64,000 nt of DNA from Spirochaeta thermophila DSM 6578 (GCF_000184345.1 NC_017583.1:930001-994000), one strand, 5' to 3'. Shown: positions 40,660 through 50,061, counted from the stretch's first letter. The notes: generated from the letters alone by a model not told the origin. Numbers and translations are program-made.

Positions 40660-40661
40660 GT

Positions 40662-41192
40662 ATGAAAGCAACGAAGGTGATCCTCGTTCAGGACGTGCCT
40701 AACCTTGGAGAAGAAGGAGACGTGAAACTCGTCGCTCCTGGATATGCACGGAACTATCTCATTCCTCGGGGCCTCGCCCTTCTCTGGAACAGGGCGAACG
40801 TCGCCCTCATCGAGAGCCGACGACACCAGATCCAGAAGCGGAAGGAAGAGAAACGGAAGAAGGCCATGGATCTGAAGGCGCTCCTCGAGAGCGAGCCCCT
40901 CGAACTCGAGATGCCCGCCGGTGAGAAGGGCAAGCTCTTCGGATCGGTGACGGCTGCGGTGATCGTGGAGGCCCTCCAGAAGAAGGGTATACAGATCGAG
41001 CGGAAGAGGGTCGAGGTCCCCGGTCACGGGATCAAGATGGTGGGTACCTACAAGGTCCCGGTGCACATCTACGAGGACCAGCGTGCCACACTCACCGTGC
41101 TGGTAAAAGCGCAGGGGAGCGGGAGCGGGGAAGCCGCCGAAGAGGAGACGTCCGAGGCTTCGAGCGAAGCCGTCTCCACCCAGGCAGAATGA
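40662..41192 (+). CDS. rplI: 50S ribosomal protein L9
   Basis: This is a 176-residue L9. The N-terminal rRNA-binding domain is typical (VILVQDVPNLGEEGDVKLVAPGYARNYLIPRGLA in family form), followed by the long connecting helix rich in Lys/Arg/Glu and the C-terminal domain (LFGSVTAAVIVEAL, IKMVGTYKVPVHIY). It ends in a 25-residue acidic Ser/Glu extension not seen in E. coli L9. ATG 40662 follows AAGGAG. The stop overlaps the dnaB start as ATGA. Confidence 0.96.
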   Translation: MKATKVILVQDVPNLGEEGDVKLVAPGYARNYLIPRGLALLWNRANVALIESRRHQIQKRKEEKRKKAMDLKALLESEPLELEMPAGEKGKLFGSVTAAVIVEALQKKGIQIERKRVEVPGHGIKMVGTYKVPVHIYEDQRATLTVLVKAQGSGSGEAAEEETSEASSEAVSTQAE

Positions 41193-42556
41193 GCAGTGAC
41201 CCTGTCATAGATCGCGCCCTTCCCTCCGTGGGGAAGGGGTTCGTGCCTCCTCATGACGAGACGGCGGAAAAGGCCACGCTGGGGGCGCTCCTCCTCAATC
41301 CCGAGGCGCTCCCGGTGGTGCTCCCTTATCTCCGGCCGGAGGACTTCTACCGGCGCGCCCACAGAAACATCTATCAGGCCGTGCTGGACCTCTTCGATCG
41401 AGGCGAGGCCATCGACATCCTCACCGTGACCGAGGAACTCAAGGCGAGGGACCTCCTCAAGGAGAGCGGCGGGGCTGCGTACATCGCCTCTCTCACCTCG
41501 GAGGTGCCCACCACTGCAAACGTGGAGTACTACGCCCGGATCGTCCAGGACAGGAGCATCCGCAGGCGGCTCATCACGGTGGCTCAGCAGGCGGTCGCAG
41601 ACGCCTACGACGAGGGGAAGGAGATCCGGCTCACCATAGAGGAGGCGGAGCGCCAGATCTTCGAGCTCACCGAGCTGGGTACCACCTCCACGGTGAAGCA
41701 CACGAGGGAGCTCCTCACCGAGACCATCAATATCATCGAGCGCTGGTACAAGACGAAGGACACCTACACCGGCATTCCCACCGGATTCTCCGATCTCGAC
41801 AACCTCCTCACCGGATTCCAGCGTTCTGAGTTCATCGTGATCGGCGCACGGCCCTCGGTCGGAAAGACCGCCCTGGCCCTCTCCATGGCCGCCAACATCG
41901 CCATCCGCAAGAAGGTTCCGGTCGGCTTTTTCACCCTGGAGATGGCGGACATGGCCCTCATGCTCAGGCTCGTGGCGAGCGAGGCGAGGATCAATTTCCA
42001 TCATATCCGGACCGGGCTCCTCAAGCCCGCGGATTTCCAGAAGATCATGGAGGCTGCGGGCGAGATCTACGAGGCCCCCCTCTACATCGTGGACGTACCC
42101 AACCTGCGGCTCCTCGATCTCCGGGCGCAGGCCAGACGGATGAGGCTTCAGTTCGGGGTGGAGATCATCTTCATCGACTACCTCACCCTCATCACGGCCG
42201 AGAATCAGGCCCTCGCGCGGCACGAACAGATCGCCGAGATCAGCCGCTCGCTCAAGGCACTGGCCCGCGAGCTCGACATCCCGGTGGTGGCCCTCTCCCA
42301 GCTCAGGCGGGAGACCGAGGGGAAGCGTCCGACGCTCGCGGACATTCGAGAGTCGGGTTCAATCGAGCAGGACGCCGACGTGGTGATCTTCATCCACAGG
42401 GAGCGACCCACGGACAGGAGTGCGGACGAGGAGCATCCGCACGAGATAGAGACCGAGCTCATCGTGGCGAAGCAGCGTAACGGTCCGATCGGCACGGTGA
42501 AGCTGGCCTTCCTTCCTCAATACACCCGTTTCGAATCCCTCACGCGTCACTCGTGA
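41189..42556 (+). CDS. dnaB: Replicative DNA helicase
   Basis: This 455-residue hexameric 5'-3' helicase works at the replication fork. The N-terminal DnaB domain (EKATLGALLLNPEALPVVLP) leads to a RecA-like domain with Walker A GARPSVGKTAL, Walker B IIFIDYLTLI, the ALSQLRRETEGKRP loop and the R-finger region. It is the last gene of the rpsF operon. Its final 198 bases lie opposite the 3' end of the convergent WD40-like gene, the longest gene overlap in the window. Confidence 0.96.
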   Translation: MSSDPVIDRALPSVGKGFVPPHDETAEKATLGALLLNPEALPVVLPYLRPEDFYRRAHRNIYQAVLDLFDRGEAIDILTVTEELKARDLLKESGGAAYIASLTSEVPTTANVEYYARIVQDRSIRRRLITVAQQAVADAYDEGKEIRLTIEEAERQIFELTELGTTSTVKHTRELLTETINIIERWYKTKDTYTGIPTGFSDLDNLLTGFQRSEFIVIGARPSVGKTALALSMAANIAIRKKVPVGFFTLEMADMALMLRLVASEARINFHHIRTGLLKPADFQKIMEAAGEIYEAPLYIVDVPNLRLLDLRAQARRMRLQFGVEIIFIDYLTLITAENQALARHEQIAEISRSLKALARELDIPVVALSQLRRETEGKRPTLADIRESGSIEQDADVVIFIHRERPTDRSADEEHPHEIETELIVAKQRNGPIGTVKLAFLPQYTRFESLTRHS

Positions 42557-44527
42557 GTCACTGAGGGGAAGGAACCTCTCCTTCACCCGCTCCGACGAGG
42601 AGAGGAGCAGGCCGTCTCTCCCCTCGATGAGCCACTCCCCGTCGGTGAAGAGCAGCACGTCGTAGAGGTGCGAGCGGGTGTTCGCGTCCCAGATGGAGAC
42701 GCTCCCGTCCCTGTTGATGGCGTAGAGGATTCCCCTCGAGAGGAAGAGCCTTCGGGGAAGGTGACTGGTGGCTTCGAACAGGAGCCGCCTCGATCCCGAC
42801 AGGAGGAGGGGGGTGGTGTATCCTGCGGTGGTGTAGAGGGAGCCCGTGTCGGGATCGAAGGTGATGTCCCCTTCCGGATCGAAGATCGTGCTCGTGTACA
42901 CCCGGGACGAGGAGATCCGTTCCCCCGAGATGCGGAAGCGCTCGATGGCCGTGACGTGATCCTGGGTGAGGCCGAGCCCGTAGAGCACGTTCCGGGAAGG
43001 ATCCAGTACGAGCCGGTAGATCACCGACATCCGGTTCTCGAGCGGGAGGGTCTCCCCGAAGAGCAGATCGATCTTGAGAAGGGAGTAGGGGGTGAGGGAC
43101 GTCTGGGTCCTCCCTGCGAAGAGGAGTTCGTCCGAGATGGCCATGTCGAGTATGCCGTTGCCGGGTATCCGGAGGGTCTCGCCGAGGGTGAAGGGGTCGA
43201 GGACGCGGATGGAGGTGTTGCGTTCGAGTATGATGATGCGTTCCTCGTCGAGGAGCACCCCGGAGGGGTAGGTGGAGAGGGCCCGGTACTGGCCCTTGAG
43301 CGACCGGGAGGAGAGGTCGTAGAACATGACCACGGGCGGATCGGGGGGGGCGGTGGTCCACACGGCGAGGGTGTCTCCCGCTATGGAGAGGGCGGTGTTC
43401 CTCTGGAAGGGGAGGGCCAGCCGTCGGGAGGTCACGAGCTGTTCGGTACGACTCCCTATGGAAGCGGCGTCCCACTCGACCACGAAATCCCTGGTGCTGC
43501 AGAAGATCCGATCCGCATGGACCGCGAGATCGGTGATCGATGTCTCGAGGTGGGTGGTGATCGCGGTCTCGGACTTCGTCGTCATCGAGAAGCTTCGTAC
43601 GCTTCCGTCGTTCATACCGGCGTAGAGCGTACCGTCCTTCAGTGCGAGGGAGACCGCCGAGGAGAGGATGCCTGCGAGGGGTATCCTCTCCTCCTCCACG
43701 AGGCTCTGTCCCTGGAGCCTGTACCGGATGAGGGAGGGGAACGAGGAGCCCTGGACCACCACGATCTCTTTCTCCGGGTCGACCAGGATGTCCCTGATCT
43801 CCCTGAGGGGGACGTCCGCGAACACCTTCCCGGTCACCATATCGAGCACCACGAGCCGCTCCTGGGTCTTCCCCACGAGGAGACGGGGACTGTAGAGCAC
43901 GGGATCTTCGACCTTCTCCTGGAGGCTCACGCGGGCTTTTTCCCTTCTCGTCTTCGTGTCCCAGTAGATGAGGAGGGAGGATGCGGGGGTGTAGGTGACC
44001 AGGGTGGACTCGGTGGATGAGAAAAAGAAGAACGAGACGATACCGAATCCCTGGCTGAAGAAGGAGATGGGAGTGCCTTTCGAGGAGTAGGGGGAGAAGC
44101 TCCGCCAGGTCGGGAAGGTGAGTCCTATGTAGGTACCTTTCGGGGAGTACGAGAGGGAGAGGGGTCTCTCCTGGAGGCGTCGGGAGAACAATCGCTTGCC
44201 GGAACGCCACTCGTACCCCTCGAGCAGATAGGCGTCGTCTCCGGTGTGGACGAGCACCGCGATTTCCTCCCCGTCGGGATGGACGGCGATCCTTTCCAGT
44301 GAGTAGGGTGAGACCTGGAGCCGGCGGATGACGAGATTCCGCTCGGTGTCGTAGACCAGGACGCAGCCGTCTGCACCGGCGGAAAAGAGGAGGGGCATCG
44401 AAGGATGGCCGTCGATGTCGAGGATGGTATCACTGTGGGGCGTCTGGACCACCACCGAAGAGTGGAAACCGGGGAGTGTGAGTCCACAGAATCCGAGGAT
44501 GAAGAAGATGCACATGATGCGTTTCAT
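42359..44527 (-). CDS. Exported WD40-like beta-propeller protein
   Basis: This 722-residue protein has a signal peptide (residues 1 to about 20) and repeated four-strand blades typical of WD40/YVTN propellers (PLLFSAGADGCVLVYDTER, LYAGMNDGSVRSFS, GILYAINRDGSVSIWD). Similar proteins are common in spirochaete envelopes; the ligand is unknown. It follows rseP by 24 bases and probably ends the rpsB-to-rseP operon. The blade region ends near LFTDGEWLIEGRDGLLLSS; the last 66 residues are encoded opposite dnaB and look unstructured, so the original stop may have been lost. The start is supported by signal-peptide position. Confidence 0.75.
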   Translation of the reverse strand: MKRIMCIFFILGFCGLTLPGFHSSVVVQTPHSDTILDIDGHPSMPLLFSAGADGCVLVYDTERNLVIRRLQVSPYSLERIAVHPDGEEIAVLVHTGDDAYLLEGYEWRSGKRLFSRRLQERPLSLSYSPKGTYIGLTFPTWRSFSPYSSKGTPISFFSQGFGIVSFFFFSSTESTLVTYTPASSLLIYWDTKTRREKARVSLQEKVEDPVLYSPRLLVGKTQERLVVLDMVTGKVFADVPLREIRDILVDPEKEIVVVQGSSFPSLIRYRLQGQSLVEEERIPLAGILSSAVSLALKDGTLYAGMNDGSVRSFSMTTKSETAITTHLETSITDLAVHADRIFCSTRDFVVEWDAASIGSRTEQLVTSRRLALPFQRNTALSIAGDTLAVWTTAPPDPPVVMFYDLSSRSLKGQYRALSTYPSGVLLDEERIIILERNTSIRVLDPFTLGETLRIPGNGILDMAISDELLFAGRTQTSLTPYSLLKIDLLFGETLPLENRMSVIYRLVLDPSRNVLYGLGLTQDHVTAIERFRISGERISSSRVYTSTIFDPEGDITFDPDTGSLYTTAGYTTPLLLSGSRRLLFEATSHLPRRLFLSRGILYAINRDGSVSIWDANTRSHLYDVLLFTDGEWLIEGRDGLLLSSSERVKERFLPLSDSRVTREGFETGVLRKEGQLHRADRTVTLLRHDELGLYLVRMLLVRTPVRGSLPVDEDHHVGVLLD

Positions 44528-44551
44528 ATCCTTACTCCTCGAAGCGTGTCT

Positions 44552-45916
44552 CTAGTGCCAGCCGGCGAGCGAGAATATGTCCATGAAGAGGATCACCACG
44601 GCGAGGGCCATGATGATCATCCCTCCTATCATCTGGTAGCGGTAGAGGACTCGAGGTGGGAGCGCCCTCCTGCTCAGGAACTCTATCGAGTAGATGAGGA
44701 TGTGTCCGCCGTCGAGTACGGGAAGGGGGAGGAGGTTGAAGACCGCGAGCGCGATGCTGATGAAGGCGAGGAACTGGACGGCAGGGACGATGCCTGCCGC
44801 ACCTCCCGAGGAGACGCCCTGGGTGATCACGTCACCTACGGCGTAGCTGATCCGCAAGGGCCCCATCACCTCCCCTGCGGTTCTCCCTCTCACCATGTCG
44901 GCGAGCCCCCGGAGAGTCTCCCTCACCACCAGGGTGATCTGGTTCCACGAGCGGACGAGAGCCTCGAGAGGGGGGGCCTTGAGGGTGACCATCGGGACCG
45001 CGAACTGGATCCCGAGGACCGGTGCCCCGTTCTCGTAGTGGGGGATGAGGTCCACGGAGATGGGAGCGCCTCCCCTCATCACCGAGAGGGAGACCTTCCG
45101 GGGATTACGGGATGAGAGGTAGGTGTGGAGGGCGATGGTGTGGGGAACGGGGACGCCGTCGACGGCGAGTATCCTGTCTCCGGGCCTGATGCCGGCGATC
45201 GCGGCGCTGCTCCCTTCCTGTACGCGTTCCACTACCGGGTCGATCCATGCGTACACTCCGATGCGGGGAAGTCCCGTCTCGGGGTTGATCGCGGGAGTGA
45301 CGGTAAAGGTGAGTCTCGTCCCGTTCCGGTCCACTTCCACGACGAGGGGTTCGTTCCCCTCCAGGAGGATGAGCTCGGAGAGCTCGCTGAAGGTGCGGAT
45401 CCGGGAGCCGTTGACGGCGAGGATCGTGTCCCCTGTCCTGAGGCCGGCTTCGGTGGCGGGATAGGCGTAGTCCTCAGCGGTGACGAGGGGATAGTCGGAT
45501 TCCAGGACGATGGTGGTGCCTGGAGAGCGGACCGGGAAGCCCACGGTCCAGAGCATCCCCACCACCAGGATGGCGAAGACCAGGTTTCCGAGTGGACCCG
45601 CCAGGCTCACGAAGATGCGTGCGAGAGGCGGGGCCGCGAAGAATGAATGAGGTTCCTTGGGGATCTCGGGGAGTCCCTTGGCGAGGGCTTCTTGGAGGGC
45701 GTGTTCGCCCTTGAGACGACAGAAGCCTCCGAAGGGGATCCATCCCAGTTGATAGACGGTGTCTTTCCTGCTGAATCGGAGCAGGGGGCGGCCGAATCCT
45801 ATGGAAAAGGCCTCGACGTGGATCCCCACGATCCTGGCCGCGAGGTAGTGGCCCAGTTCGTGGAAGAAGACCACGACGCCGAGTCCCACGAGTCCCAGGG
45901 CTATCTTAAGAAGCAT
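44552..45916 (-). CDS. rseP: Site-2 intramembrane zinc protease
   Basis: This 454-residue protein carries the catalytic HELGH near residue 20 in the first TM helix, the second metal motif LPLPVLDGGHIL near residue 395, and two periplasmic PDZ domains (AGLRTGDTILAVNG and AGIRPGDRILAVDG). It cleaves anti-sigma factors or signal-peptide remnants in the membrane. ATG 45916 follows AGGAG by five bases and overlaps the dxr stop by 11; a GTG two codons earlier is open. The dxr-rseP order is conserved across bacteria. Confidence 0.94.
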   Translation of the reverse strand: MLLKIALGLVGLGVVVFFHELGHYLAARIVGIHVEAFSIGFGRPLLRFSRKDTVYQLGWIPFGGFCRLKGEHALQEALAKGLPEIPKEPHSFFAAPPLARIFVSLAGPLGNLVFAILVVGMLWTVGFPVRSPGTTIVLESDYPLVTAEDYAYPATEAGLRTGDTILAVNGSRIRTFSELSELILLEGNEPLVVEVDRNGTRLTFTVTPAINPETGLPRIGVYAWIDPVVERVQEGSSAAIAGIRPGDRILAVDGVPVPHTIALHTYLSSRNPRKVSLSVMRGGAPISVDLIPHYENGAPVLGIQFAVPMVTLKAPPLEALVRSWNQITLVVRETLRGLADMVRGRTAGEVMGPLRISYAVGDVITQGVSSGGAAGIVPAVQFLAFISIALAVFNLLPLPVLDGGHILIYSIEFLSRRALPPRVLYRYQMIGGMIIMALAVVILFMDIFSLAGWH

Positions 45917-47042
45917 GATCACTCCTCTCTTTCAGGATACCTTCCGTAACCCTGCGCACTTCGGCATCCAGTGCCAGTATAGGGGAGATCCCTCCCCGAG
46001 GGGAAGGCCATTCCCTGGCGAGTACGGATTCCACCACCTCGGCGATCCGGGGGAAGGAGATCCTGCGCTCGAGGAAGGCCCGGACGGCCTCTTCGTTCGC
46101 CGCATTGAAGGCGATGCGCTTCCCCTGTGAAGCGAGAGCCTGGTAGGCGAGCCCGAGCATGGGGTACCGCCGCCCGTCCACCGGCCTGAAGCTGAGGTCG
46201 AGTCCCTCCTCCAGGAGAAGCGGAGCGGGGGCCTGGGGTGGGACCTCGGGATGGAACAGGGCCTGCTGGATGGGGAGCCGCATGTCCGGGGTGCTCATCT
46301 GAGCGTGCCACGACCCGTCACGGAGCAGGATGAGACCGTGTACCACGCTCTGGGGGTGGATGACCACCCGTACGGATTCGGGAGGCACACCGAAGAGGAC
46401 CGCGGCCTCGATCACCTCGAGTCCTTTGTTCGCGAGGGTGGCCGAGTCGATGGTGATCTTGGGGCCCATCTCCCAGGTGGGATGTCTGAGCGCCTCTTCG
46501 GGGGTGATCTCCTCGAGTCGTGAGAGGGGGATGTCCCGCAGTGCTCCCCCGGAGGCAGTGAGATAGAGGGCCTTCACTGCATCCGGAGGAACATTCCGGA
46601 GCAGAGAGAAGATGGCTGCGTGTTCGGAATCCACGGGAAGGATGTGCCGCCCGTTCCTGGTGGCTGTCTCGAGGAGGAGTTCTCCCGCCACCACGAGGCT
46701 CTCTTTGTTGGCGAGGGCGAGATCCTTGCCGGTCTCGAGGGCCTTGAGGGAGGGGAGCAAGCCTCTCGTCCCCGCGATACCGTTCACCACGATGTCGGCT
46801 TCGGTCTCCTCTATGAGGTGGAGGAGACCTTCCTCGCCCTCGTAAGGGACCCCTCCGCCTCGTTTTCCTGTGAGCGCCAGGCGTTCCACGCCGAACTCCC
46901 GGGCGGCCGCGAGGAGCTCCCGATCCCTGGTATGCGCCGAGAGACCCACCACCTCGAGGCGCTCGGGATAGGCCCGCACCACTTCCAGGGCGTTCCTTCC
47001 GATGCTTCCCGTGCATCCGAGGACGATGATCCGTTTCTTCAT
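45906..47042 (-). CDS. dxr: 1-deoxy-D-xylulose 5-phosphate reductoisomerase
   Basis: This is a 378-residue NADPH enzyme of the MEP isoprenoid pathway. It shows the N-terminal dinucleotide motif LGCTGSIGRNALEV, NGIAGTRGLLP, the substrate/metal region ALANKESLV, and the loop LTASGGALRD. WEMGPKITIDSATLANKG carries the metal-binding residues, and HPQSVVHGLI follows. Upstream cdsA and uppS and downstream rseP form the conserved envelope operon. The true start is ATG 47042 (MKKRIIVLG); the frame remains open far upstream through cdsA, but only as antiphase sequence. Confidence 0.96.
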   Translation of the reverse strand: MKKRIIVLGCTGSIGRNALEVVRAYPERLEVVGLSAHTRDRELLAAAREFGVERLALTGKRGGGVPYEGEEGLLHLIEETEADIVVNGIAGTRGLLPSLKALETGKDLALANKESLVVAGELLLETATRNGRHILPVDSEHAAIFSLLRNVPPDAVKALYLTASGGALRDIPLSRLEEITPEEALRHPTWEMGPKITIDSATLANKGLEVIEAAVLFGVPPESVRVVIHPQSVVHGLILLRDGSWHAQMSTPDMRLPIQQALFHPEVPPQAPAPLLLEEGLDLSFRPVDGRRYPMLGLAYQALASQGKRIAFNAANEEAVRAFLERRISFPRIAEVVESVLAREWPSPRGGISPILALDAEVRRVTEGILKERSDHAS

Positions 47043-47059
47043 AGGCAGCGTCCCTCGAC

Positions 47060-47896
47060 CTAGGTGAAGAGGATGAGGTAGAGGTAATAGAAGACCGGTG
47101 CTGCGAACACGGGGGAGTCCACCGAGTCCAGGATGCCCCCACGTCCGGGGATGATGGCGCCGGAGTCCTTGGTCCTGCACGCCCGTTTGATGGCCGACTC
47201 GGCGAGATCCCCCAGGATGGCGGCGATGCCGACGAGGCTTCCGAAGAGGAGGGCCTTCCACGCTGGTCCGGGGAATACGTCGGGAACGAGCGCGCGGGAG
47301 ACGAGGAGGACGAGTGGGGAGGTAAGAAATCCGCCTATGAATCCTGCGATGCTCTTGTTGGGGCTTATGAAAAGTACCCCGCCTCTTCCCCAGAGCTTGC
47401 CGGTCAGGTAGGCCATCGAGTCGTTGAGATAGACCGCGAGTATGAAGACGGCCATGAGGAGTGCCCCCCGTGGAAAGGCCGTGATGTGGGGGACGAACAT
47501 GAGGAAGGCCCCGGGATAGAGGAGTATGAAGGCCGCGGCGCTCATCCTGTGAGTGATGTGGGGGACGTCGCTCTCCCGGGAGACGAATGTCTCCCGGGAG
47601 AGGGTGGCAAGGAGCACGAGGGTGATCACGAGGATCACGGGGGCCCACCCCAATGAGAAGAGGAGCCCCAGATAGGCTGCGAGAGGGAGTCCCGCGCCCA
47701 GGAGGAAGGCCCATGTCGCGGATCGAGGTCCTTCCTCCTTCAGCATCCGCCTCATCTCGAGGCCGCTCATTCCCCCCACCATGATCGCCACCAGGTTTAT
47801 CCCTATGTCGTTGTAGTAGGGGAGGAAGATCACGAGTGCGAGGAGGGCGGGGAGCCCTATGGAGAAGAGCAGGATTCGTTGAAGAAGATTGCTCAC
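47060..47896 (-). CDS. cdsA: Phosphatidate cytidylyltransferase
   Basis: This 278-residue inner-membrane protein with about eight TM helices makes CDP-diacylglycerol, the precursor of phospholipids. The signature near the C-terminus is present (GDLAESAIKRACRTKDSGAI...GRGGILDSVDS, metal-binding Asp/Lys residues). The N-terminal part is diverged from E. coli CdsA, as in other spirochaetes. The start overlaps the uppS stop as ATGA; dxr follows after 17 bases. Confidence 0.93.
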   Translation of the reverse strand: MSNLLQRILLFSIGLPALLALVIFLPYYNDIGINLVAIMVGGMSGLEMRRMLKEEGPRSATWAFLLGAGLPLAAYLGLLFSLGWAPVILVITLVLLATLSRETFVSRESDVPHITHRMSAAAFILLYPGAFLMFVPHITAFPRGALLMAVFILAVYLNDSMAYLTGKLWGRGGVLFISPNKSIAGFIGGFLTSPLVLLVSRALVPDVFPGPAWKALLFGSLVGIAAILGDLAESAIKRACRTKDSGAIIPGRGGILDSVDSPVFAAPVFYYLYLILFT

Positions 47897-48591
47897 GCGG
47901 TGCCTCCGAACTTTCGAGTGCGGCTCGCATAGTCCCGGAGCGCCTCGTCGAAATCGCGTTCCGAGAAGTCCGGCCAGAGGACCGGAGTGAAATAGTACTC
48001 CGCATAGGCAGCCTGCCAGATGAGGAAGTTGCTCAGGCGCTGCTCTCCGGCCGTCCGGATGACGAGATCGGGGTCAGGGAGTTCGGGGACGTCCAGGTAG
48101 CGACGGAAGGACTCCTCGGTGAGCTCCTGGCCTCCTCCTTCTTCGAGCCAGCGTTTCATCGCCCGCAGGATTTCATCCCTTCCCCCGTAGTTGAGGGCTA
48201 TGTTGAGGGTGAGTCCGGTGAAGGATGCGGTGTCCCGTATCACGTCGAGGAGATCACGGCGGATTTCGCGTGGAAGGCCTTCGAGATTGCCGCTGTGGAC
48301 GATCCTGATCCCGTACTCCCTGTAGAAGTCGAACTCCTTCTTGAGGTAGCGTCTCACCAGGCCCATGAGGAAGGAGACCTCTTCCTGTGCCCGTTTCCAG
48401 TTTTCGGTGGAAAAGGTGTAGAGAGAGAGATAGGGGATACCTCGCTCGGCGGCGGCCTTCACCACCCTCTTGGTGGCCTTGAGGCCCTCTTCGTGACCCT
48501 TGTAGCGAGGAAGTCCCCTCCTGGTGGCCCAGCGGCCGTTGCCGTCCATGATGATGCCGATGTGTCGGGGGAGGGAGGTGCCGATGTCCAT
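47893..48591 (-). CDS. uppS: Isoprenyl transferase (undecaprenyl diphosphate synthase)
   Basis: This is a 232-residue cis-prenyltransferase that builds the C55 lipid carrier for peptidoglycan. Motifs are IGIIMDGNGRWATRRGLPR with the catalytic Asp near residue 17, GHEEGLKATKRVV, LSLYTFSTENWKR, LNIALNYGGRDEIL, and the C-terminal PDLVIRTAGEQRLSNFL...W...EYYF. The ATG shares one base with the frr stop (TGATG). Confidence 0.96.
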   Translation of the reverse strand: MDIGTSLPRHIGIIMDGNGRWATRRGLPRYKGHEEGLKATKRVVKAAAERGIPYLSLYTFSTENWKRAQEEVSFLMGLVRRYLKKEFDFYREYGIRIVHSGNLEGLPREIRRDLLDVIRDTASFTGLTLNIALNYGGRDEILRAMKRWLEEGGGQELTEESFRRYLDVPELPDPDLVIRTAGEQRLSNFLIWQAAYAEYYFTPVLWPDFSERDFDEALRDYASRTRKFGGTA

Positions 48592-49145
48592 CAGTCTTCC
48601 ATGATCTCCTTTTCCTTGGCCTCGAGGAGATTGTTGATCTCGTCTATGTACTTCTGGGTCAGCTTCTGGATCTCCTCCTCACCTCGTTTCCGTTCGTCCT
48701 CGCTCAGCCGGCCCTCTTTTTCCGCCTTCTTGAGGGCCTCGTTCGCATCCCTCCGGATGTTCCGGATGGCCACCCGGCTCTGTTCCGCGACGTTCTTCGC
48801 CAGCTTGATGTACTCCTTTCGCCTCTCCTCGGTGAGGGGGGGGATGTTGATGCGGAGGACTTTGCCGTCGTTCACGGGATTGAGGGAGAGGTCTGAGGAC
48901 TGGATGGCCTTCTCTATCTCCTGGAGCACGCTCTTGTCCCATGGTTGGATGACCACGAGTCGGGGTTCGGGTGCGGAGATGGAGGCCACCTGGTTGAGGG
49001 GTGTCTGCTGGCCGTAGTAGTTCACCGTGATCTTTTCGAAGAGGGCGGGTGTGGCCCTTCCCGTGCGTATCGTGGCGAGCTGATCCTTGAGCGCGTGCAC
49101 CGATTTCTTCATCCTGGTCTCTGCGTCGATCTTGATCTGTTCCAT
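48591..49145 (-). CDS. frr: Ribosome recycling factor
   Basis: This is a 184-residue two-domain protein that, with EF-G, splits post-termination ribosomes. Typical sequence: [41 protein letters not shown], and [17 protein letters not shown]. It is preceded by AGGAGG and by a strong hairpin with a T-run (49157-49196), so its expression relative to tsf is probably set by partial termination. pyrH, which normally lies between tsf and frr, is absent. Confidence 0.96.
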   Translation of the reverse strand: MEQIKIDAETRMKKSVHALKDQLATIRTGRATPALFEKITVNYYGQQTPLNQVASISAPEPRLVVIQPWDKSVLQEIEKAIQSSDLSLNPVNDGKVLRINIPPLTEERRKEYIKLAKNVAEQSRVAIRNIRRDANEALKKAEKEGRLSEDERKRGEEEIQKLTQKYIDEINNLLEAKEKEIMED

Positions 49146-49156
49146 GTTCTCCTCCT

Positions 49157-49196
49157 AAAAAAAGAAAGCGCACTGCTTCCAAGAGTAGCAGTGCGC
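49157..49196 (-). terminator. Strong hairpin/T-run between tsf and frr (attenuator or terminator)
   Basis: Perfect 10-bp arms (AGCAGTGCGC at 49187-49196 pairing with GCGCACTGCT at 49168-49177), a 9-base loop, and on the minus strand the tail TTTCTTTTTTT (49167-49157). The frr ribosome binding site follows immediately. No separate frr promoter is evident in the 70-base gap, so this is best read as a partial terminator inside the operon. Confidence 0.88.
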
Positions 49197-49215
49197 AAGG
49201 GATCATGGCAAGGGC

Positions 49216-50058
49216 TCAGAGCTCTTCACCGACTTTGTAGTACCGGTAATCCACCAGGGAGATGCCCGCGCCGAGTTGTCTCGAGAGTTCCTCCATCTTC
49301 TGTCTCACGCTCTTCTTGTCGTCCTTTACGAAGGCCTGCTCGGTGAAACAGATCTCGGCGAAGTGTTTCTTGATCTTGCCCTGGACGATGCCCTGTATGA
49401 CCTTATCGGGCTTCCCGAGGTTCTGGGCCTGCTTGGTGAAGATCTCCTTCTGCTCCTCGAGATAGTCGGCCGGTACGGTCTCCGGGGAGAGGTAGAGCGG
49501 GGCGAAGGCCGCTGCGTGGAGGGCGCAGTCGAAGGCGAACTCCTTGAAGGCCGGATCCTCCTTCAGCTCGGGTTTCTCGAGCGAGAACTTCACGAGCACG
49601 CCGATCCGTCCCTCTCCGTGCACGTAGGAGCTCACGTACTCGTTGGGGCCGATGGTGAGGACGTCCGCCCTCCTCAGCTTGAGGTTCTCCTTCACCTTCA
49701 TGCCGAGTTCGGTCATCTTATCCTTGACTTCGGGGCTCTCGATGGAGAGGTCCTTGTCCATAATGAGGGCGAGGATCTCCTCTCCGGTGGTCACGAAGTC
49801 CTGGTTGCGCGCCACGAAGTCGGTCTCGCAGAGGATCTCGAGCAGGCCCGCCTTGGTGTCGGTGACACGGACGAAGACGCGGCCTTCCTCCGTGGCCCTG
49901 TCGCTCCGCTTGGCTGCGGCGGCGAGGCCCATCTCCTTGAGGATGCGCTCCGCCTTCTCGAAATCGCCGCCCGCCTCCTGGAGTGCGCGTTTGCAGTCCA
50001 TAATGCCCGCGCCTGTGCGGTCTCTGAGTTTCTTTACGTCAGCAGCACTTATAGCCAT
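49216..50058 (-). CDS. tsf: Elongation factor Ts
   Basis: This is the guanine nucleotide exchange factor for EF-Tu, 280 residues. The N-terminal UBA-like domain VKKLRDRTGAGIMDCKRALQEAGGDFEKA and the core ILCETDFVARNQDF with the EF-Tu-contacting TDFV are clear. It follows rpsB by three bases, the universal rpsB-tsf pair. A hairpin terminator/attenuator follows it. Confidence 0.97.
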   Translation of the reverse strand: MAISAADVKKLRDRTGAGIMDCKRALQEAGGDFEKAERILKEMGLAAAAKRSDRATEEGRVFVRVTDTKAGLLEILCETDFVARNQDFVTTGEEILALIMDKDLSIESPEVKDKMTELGMKVKENLKLRRADVLTIGPNEYVSSYVHGEGRIGVLVKFSLEKPELKEDPAFKEFAFDCALHAAAFAPLYLSPETVPADYLEEQKEIFTKQAQNLGKPDKVIQGIVQGKIKKHFAEICFTEQAFVKDDKKSVRQKMEELSRQLGAGISLVDYRYYKVGEEL

Positions 50059-50061
50059 GGG

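Noticed and set aside
39738-40661. Plus-strand open frame running into rplI
   Set aside because: It is an out-of-frame reading of the DUF2232 gene; L9 starts at 40662 with a good ribosome binding site.
47043-48005. Long in-frame extension upstream of dxr
   Set aside because: It is a shadow of cdsA and uppS in another frame; dxr starts at 47042 with the conserved nucleotide-binding motif.
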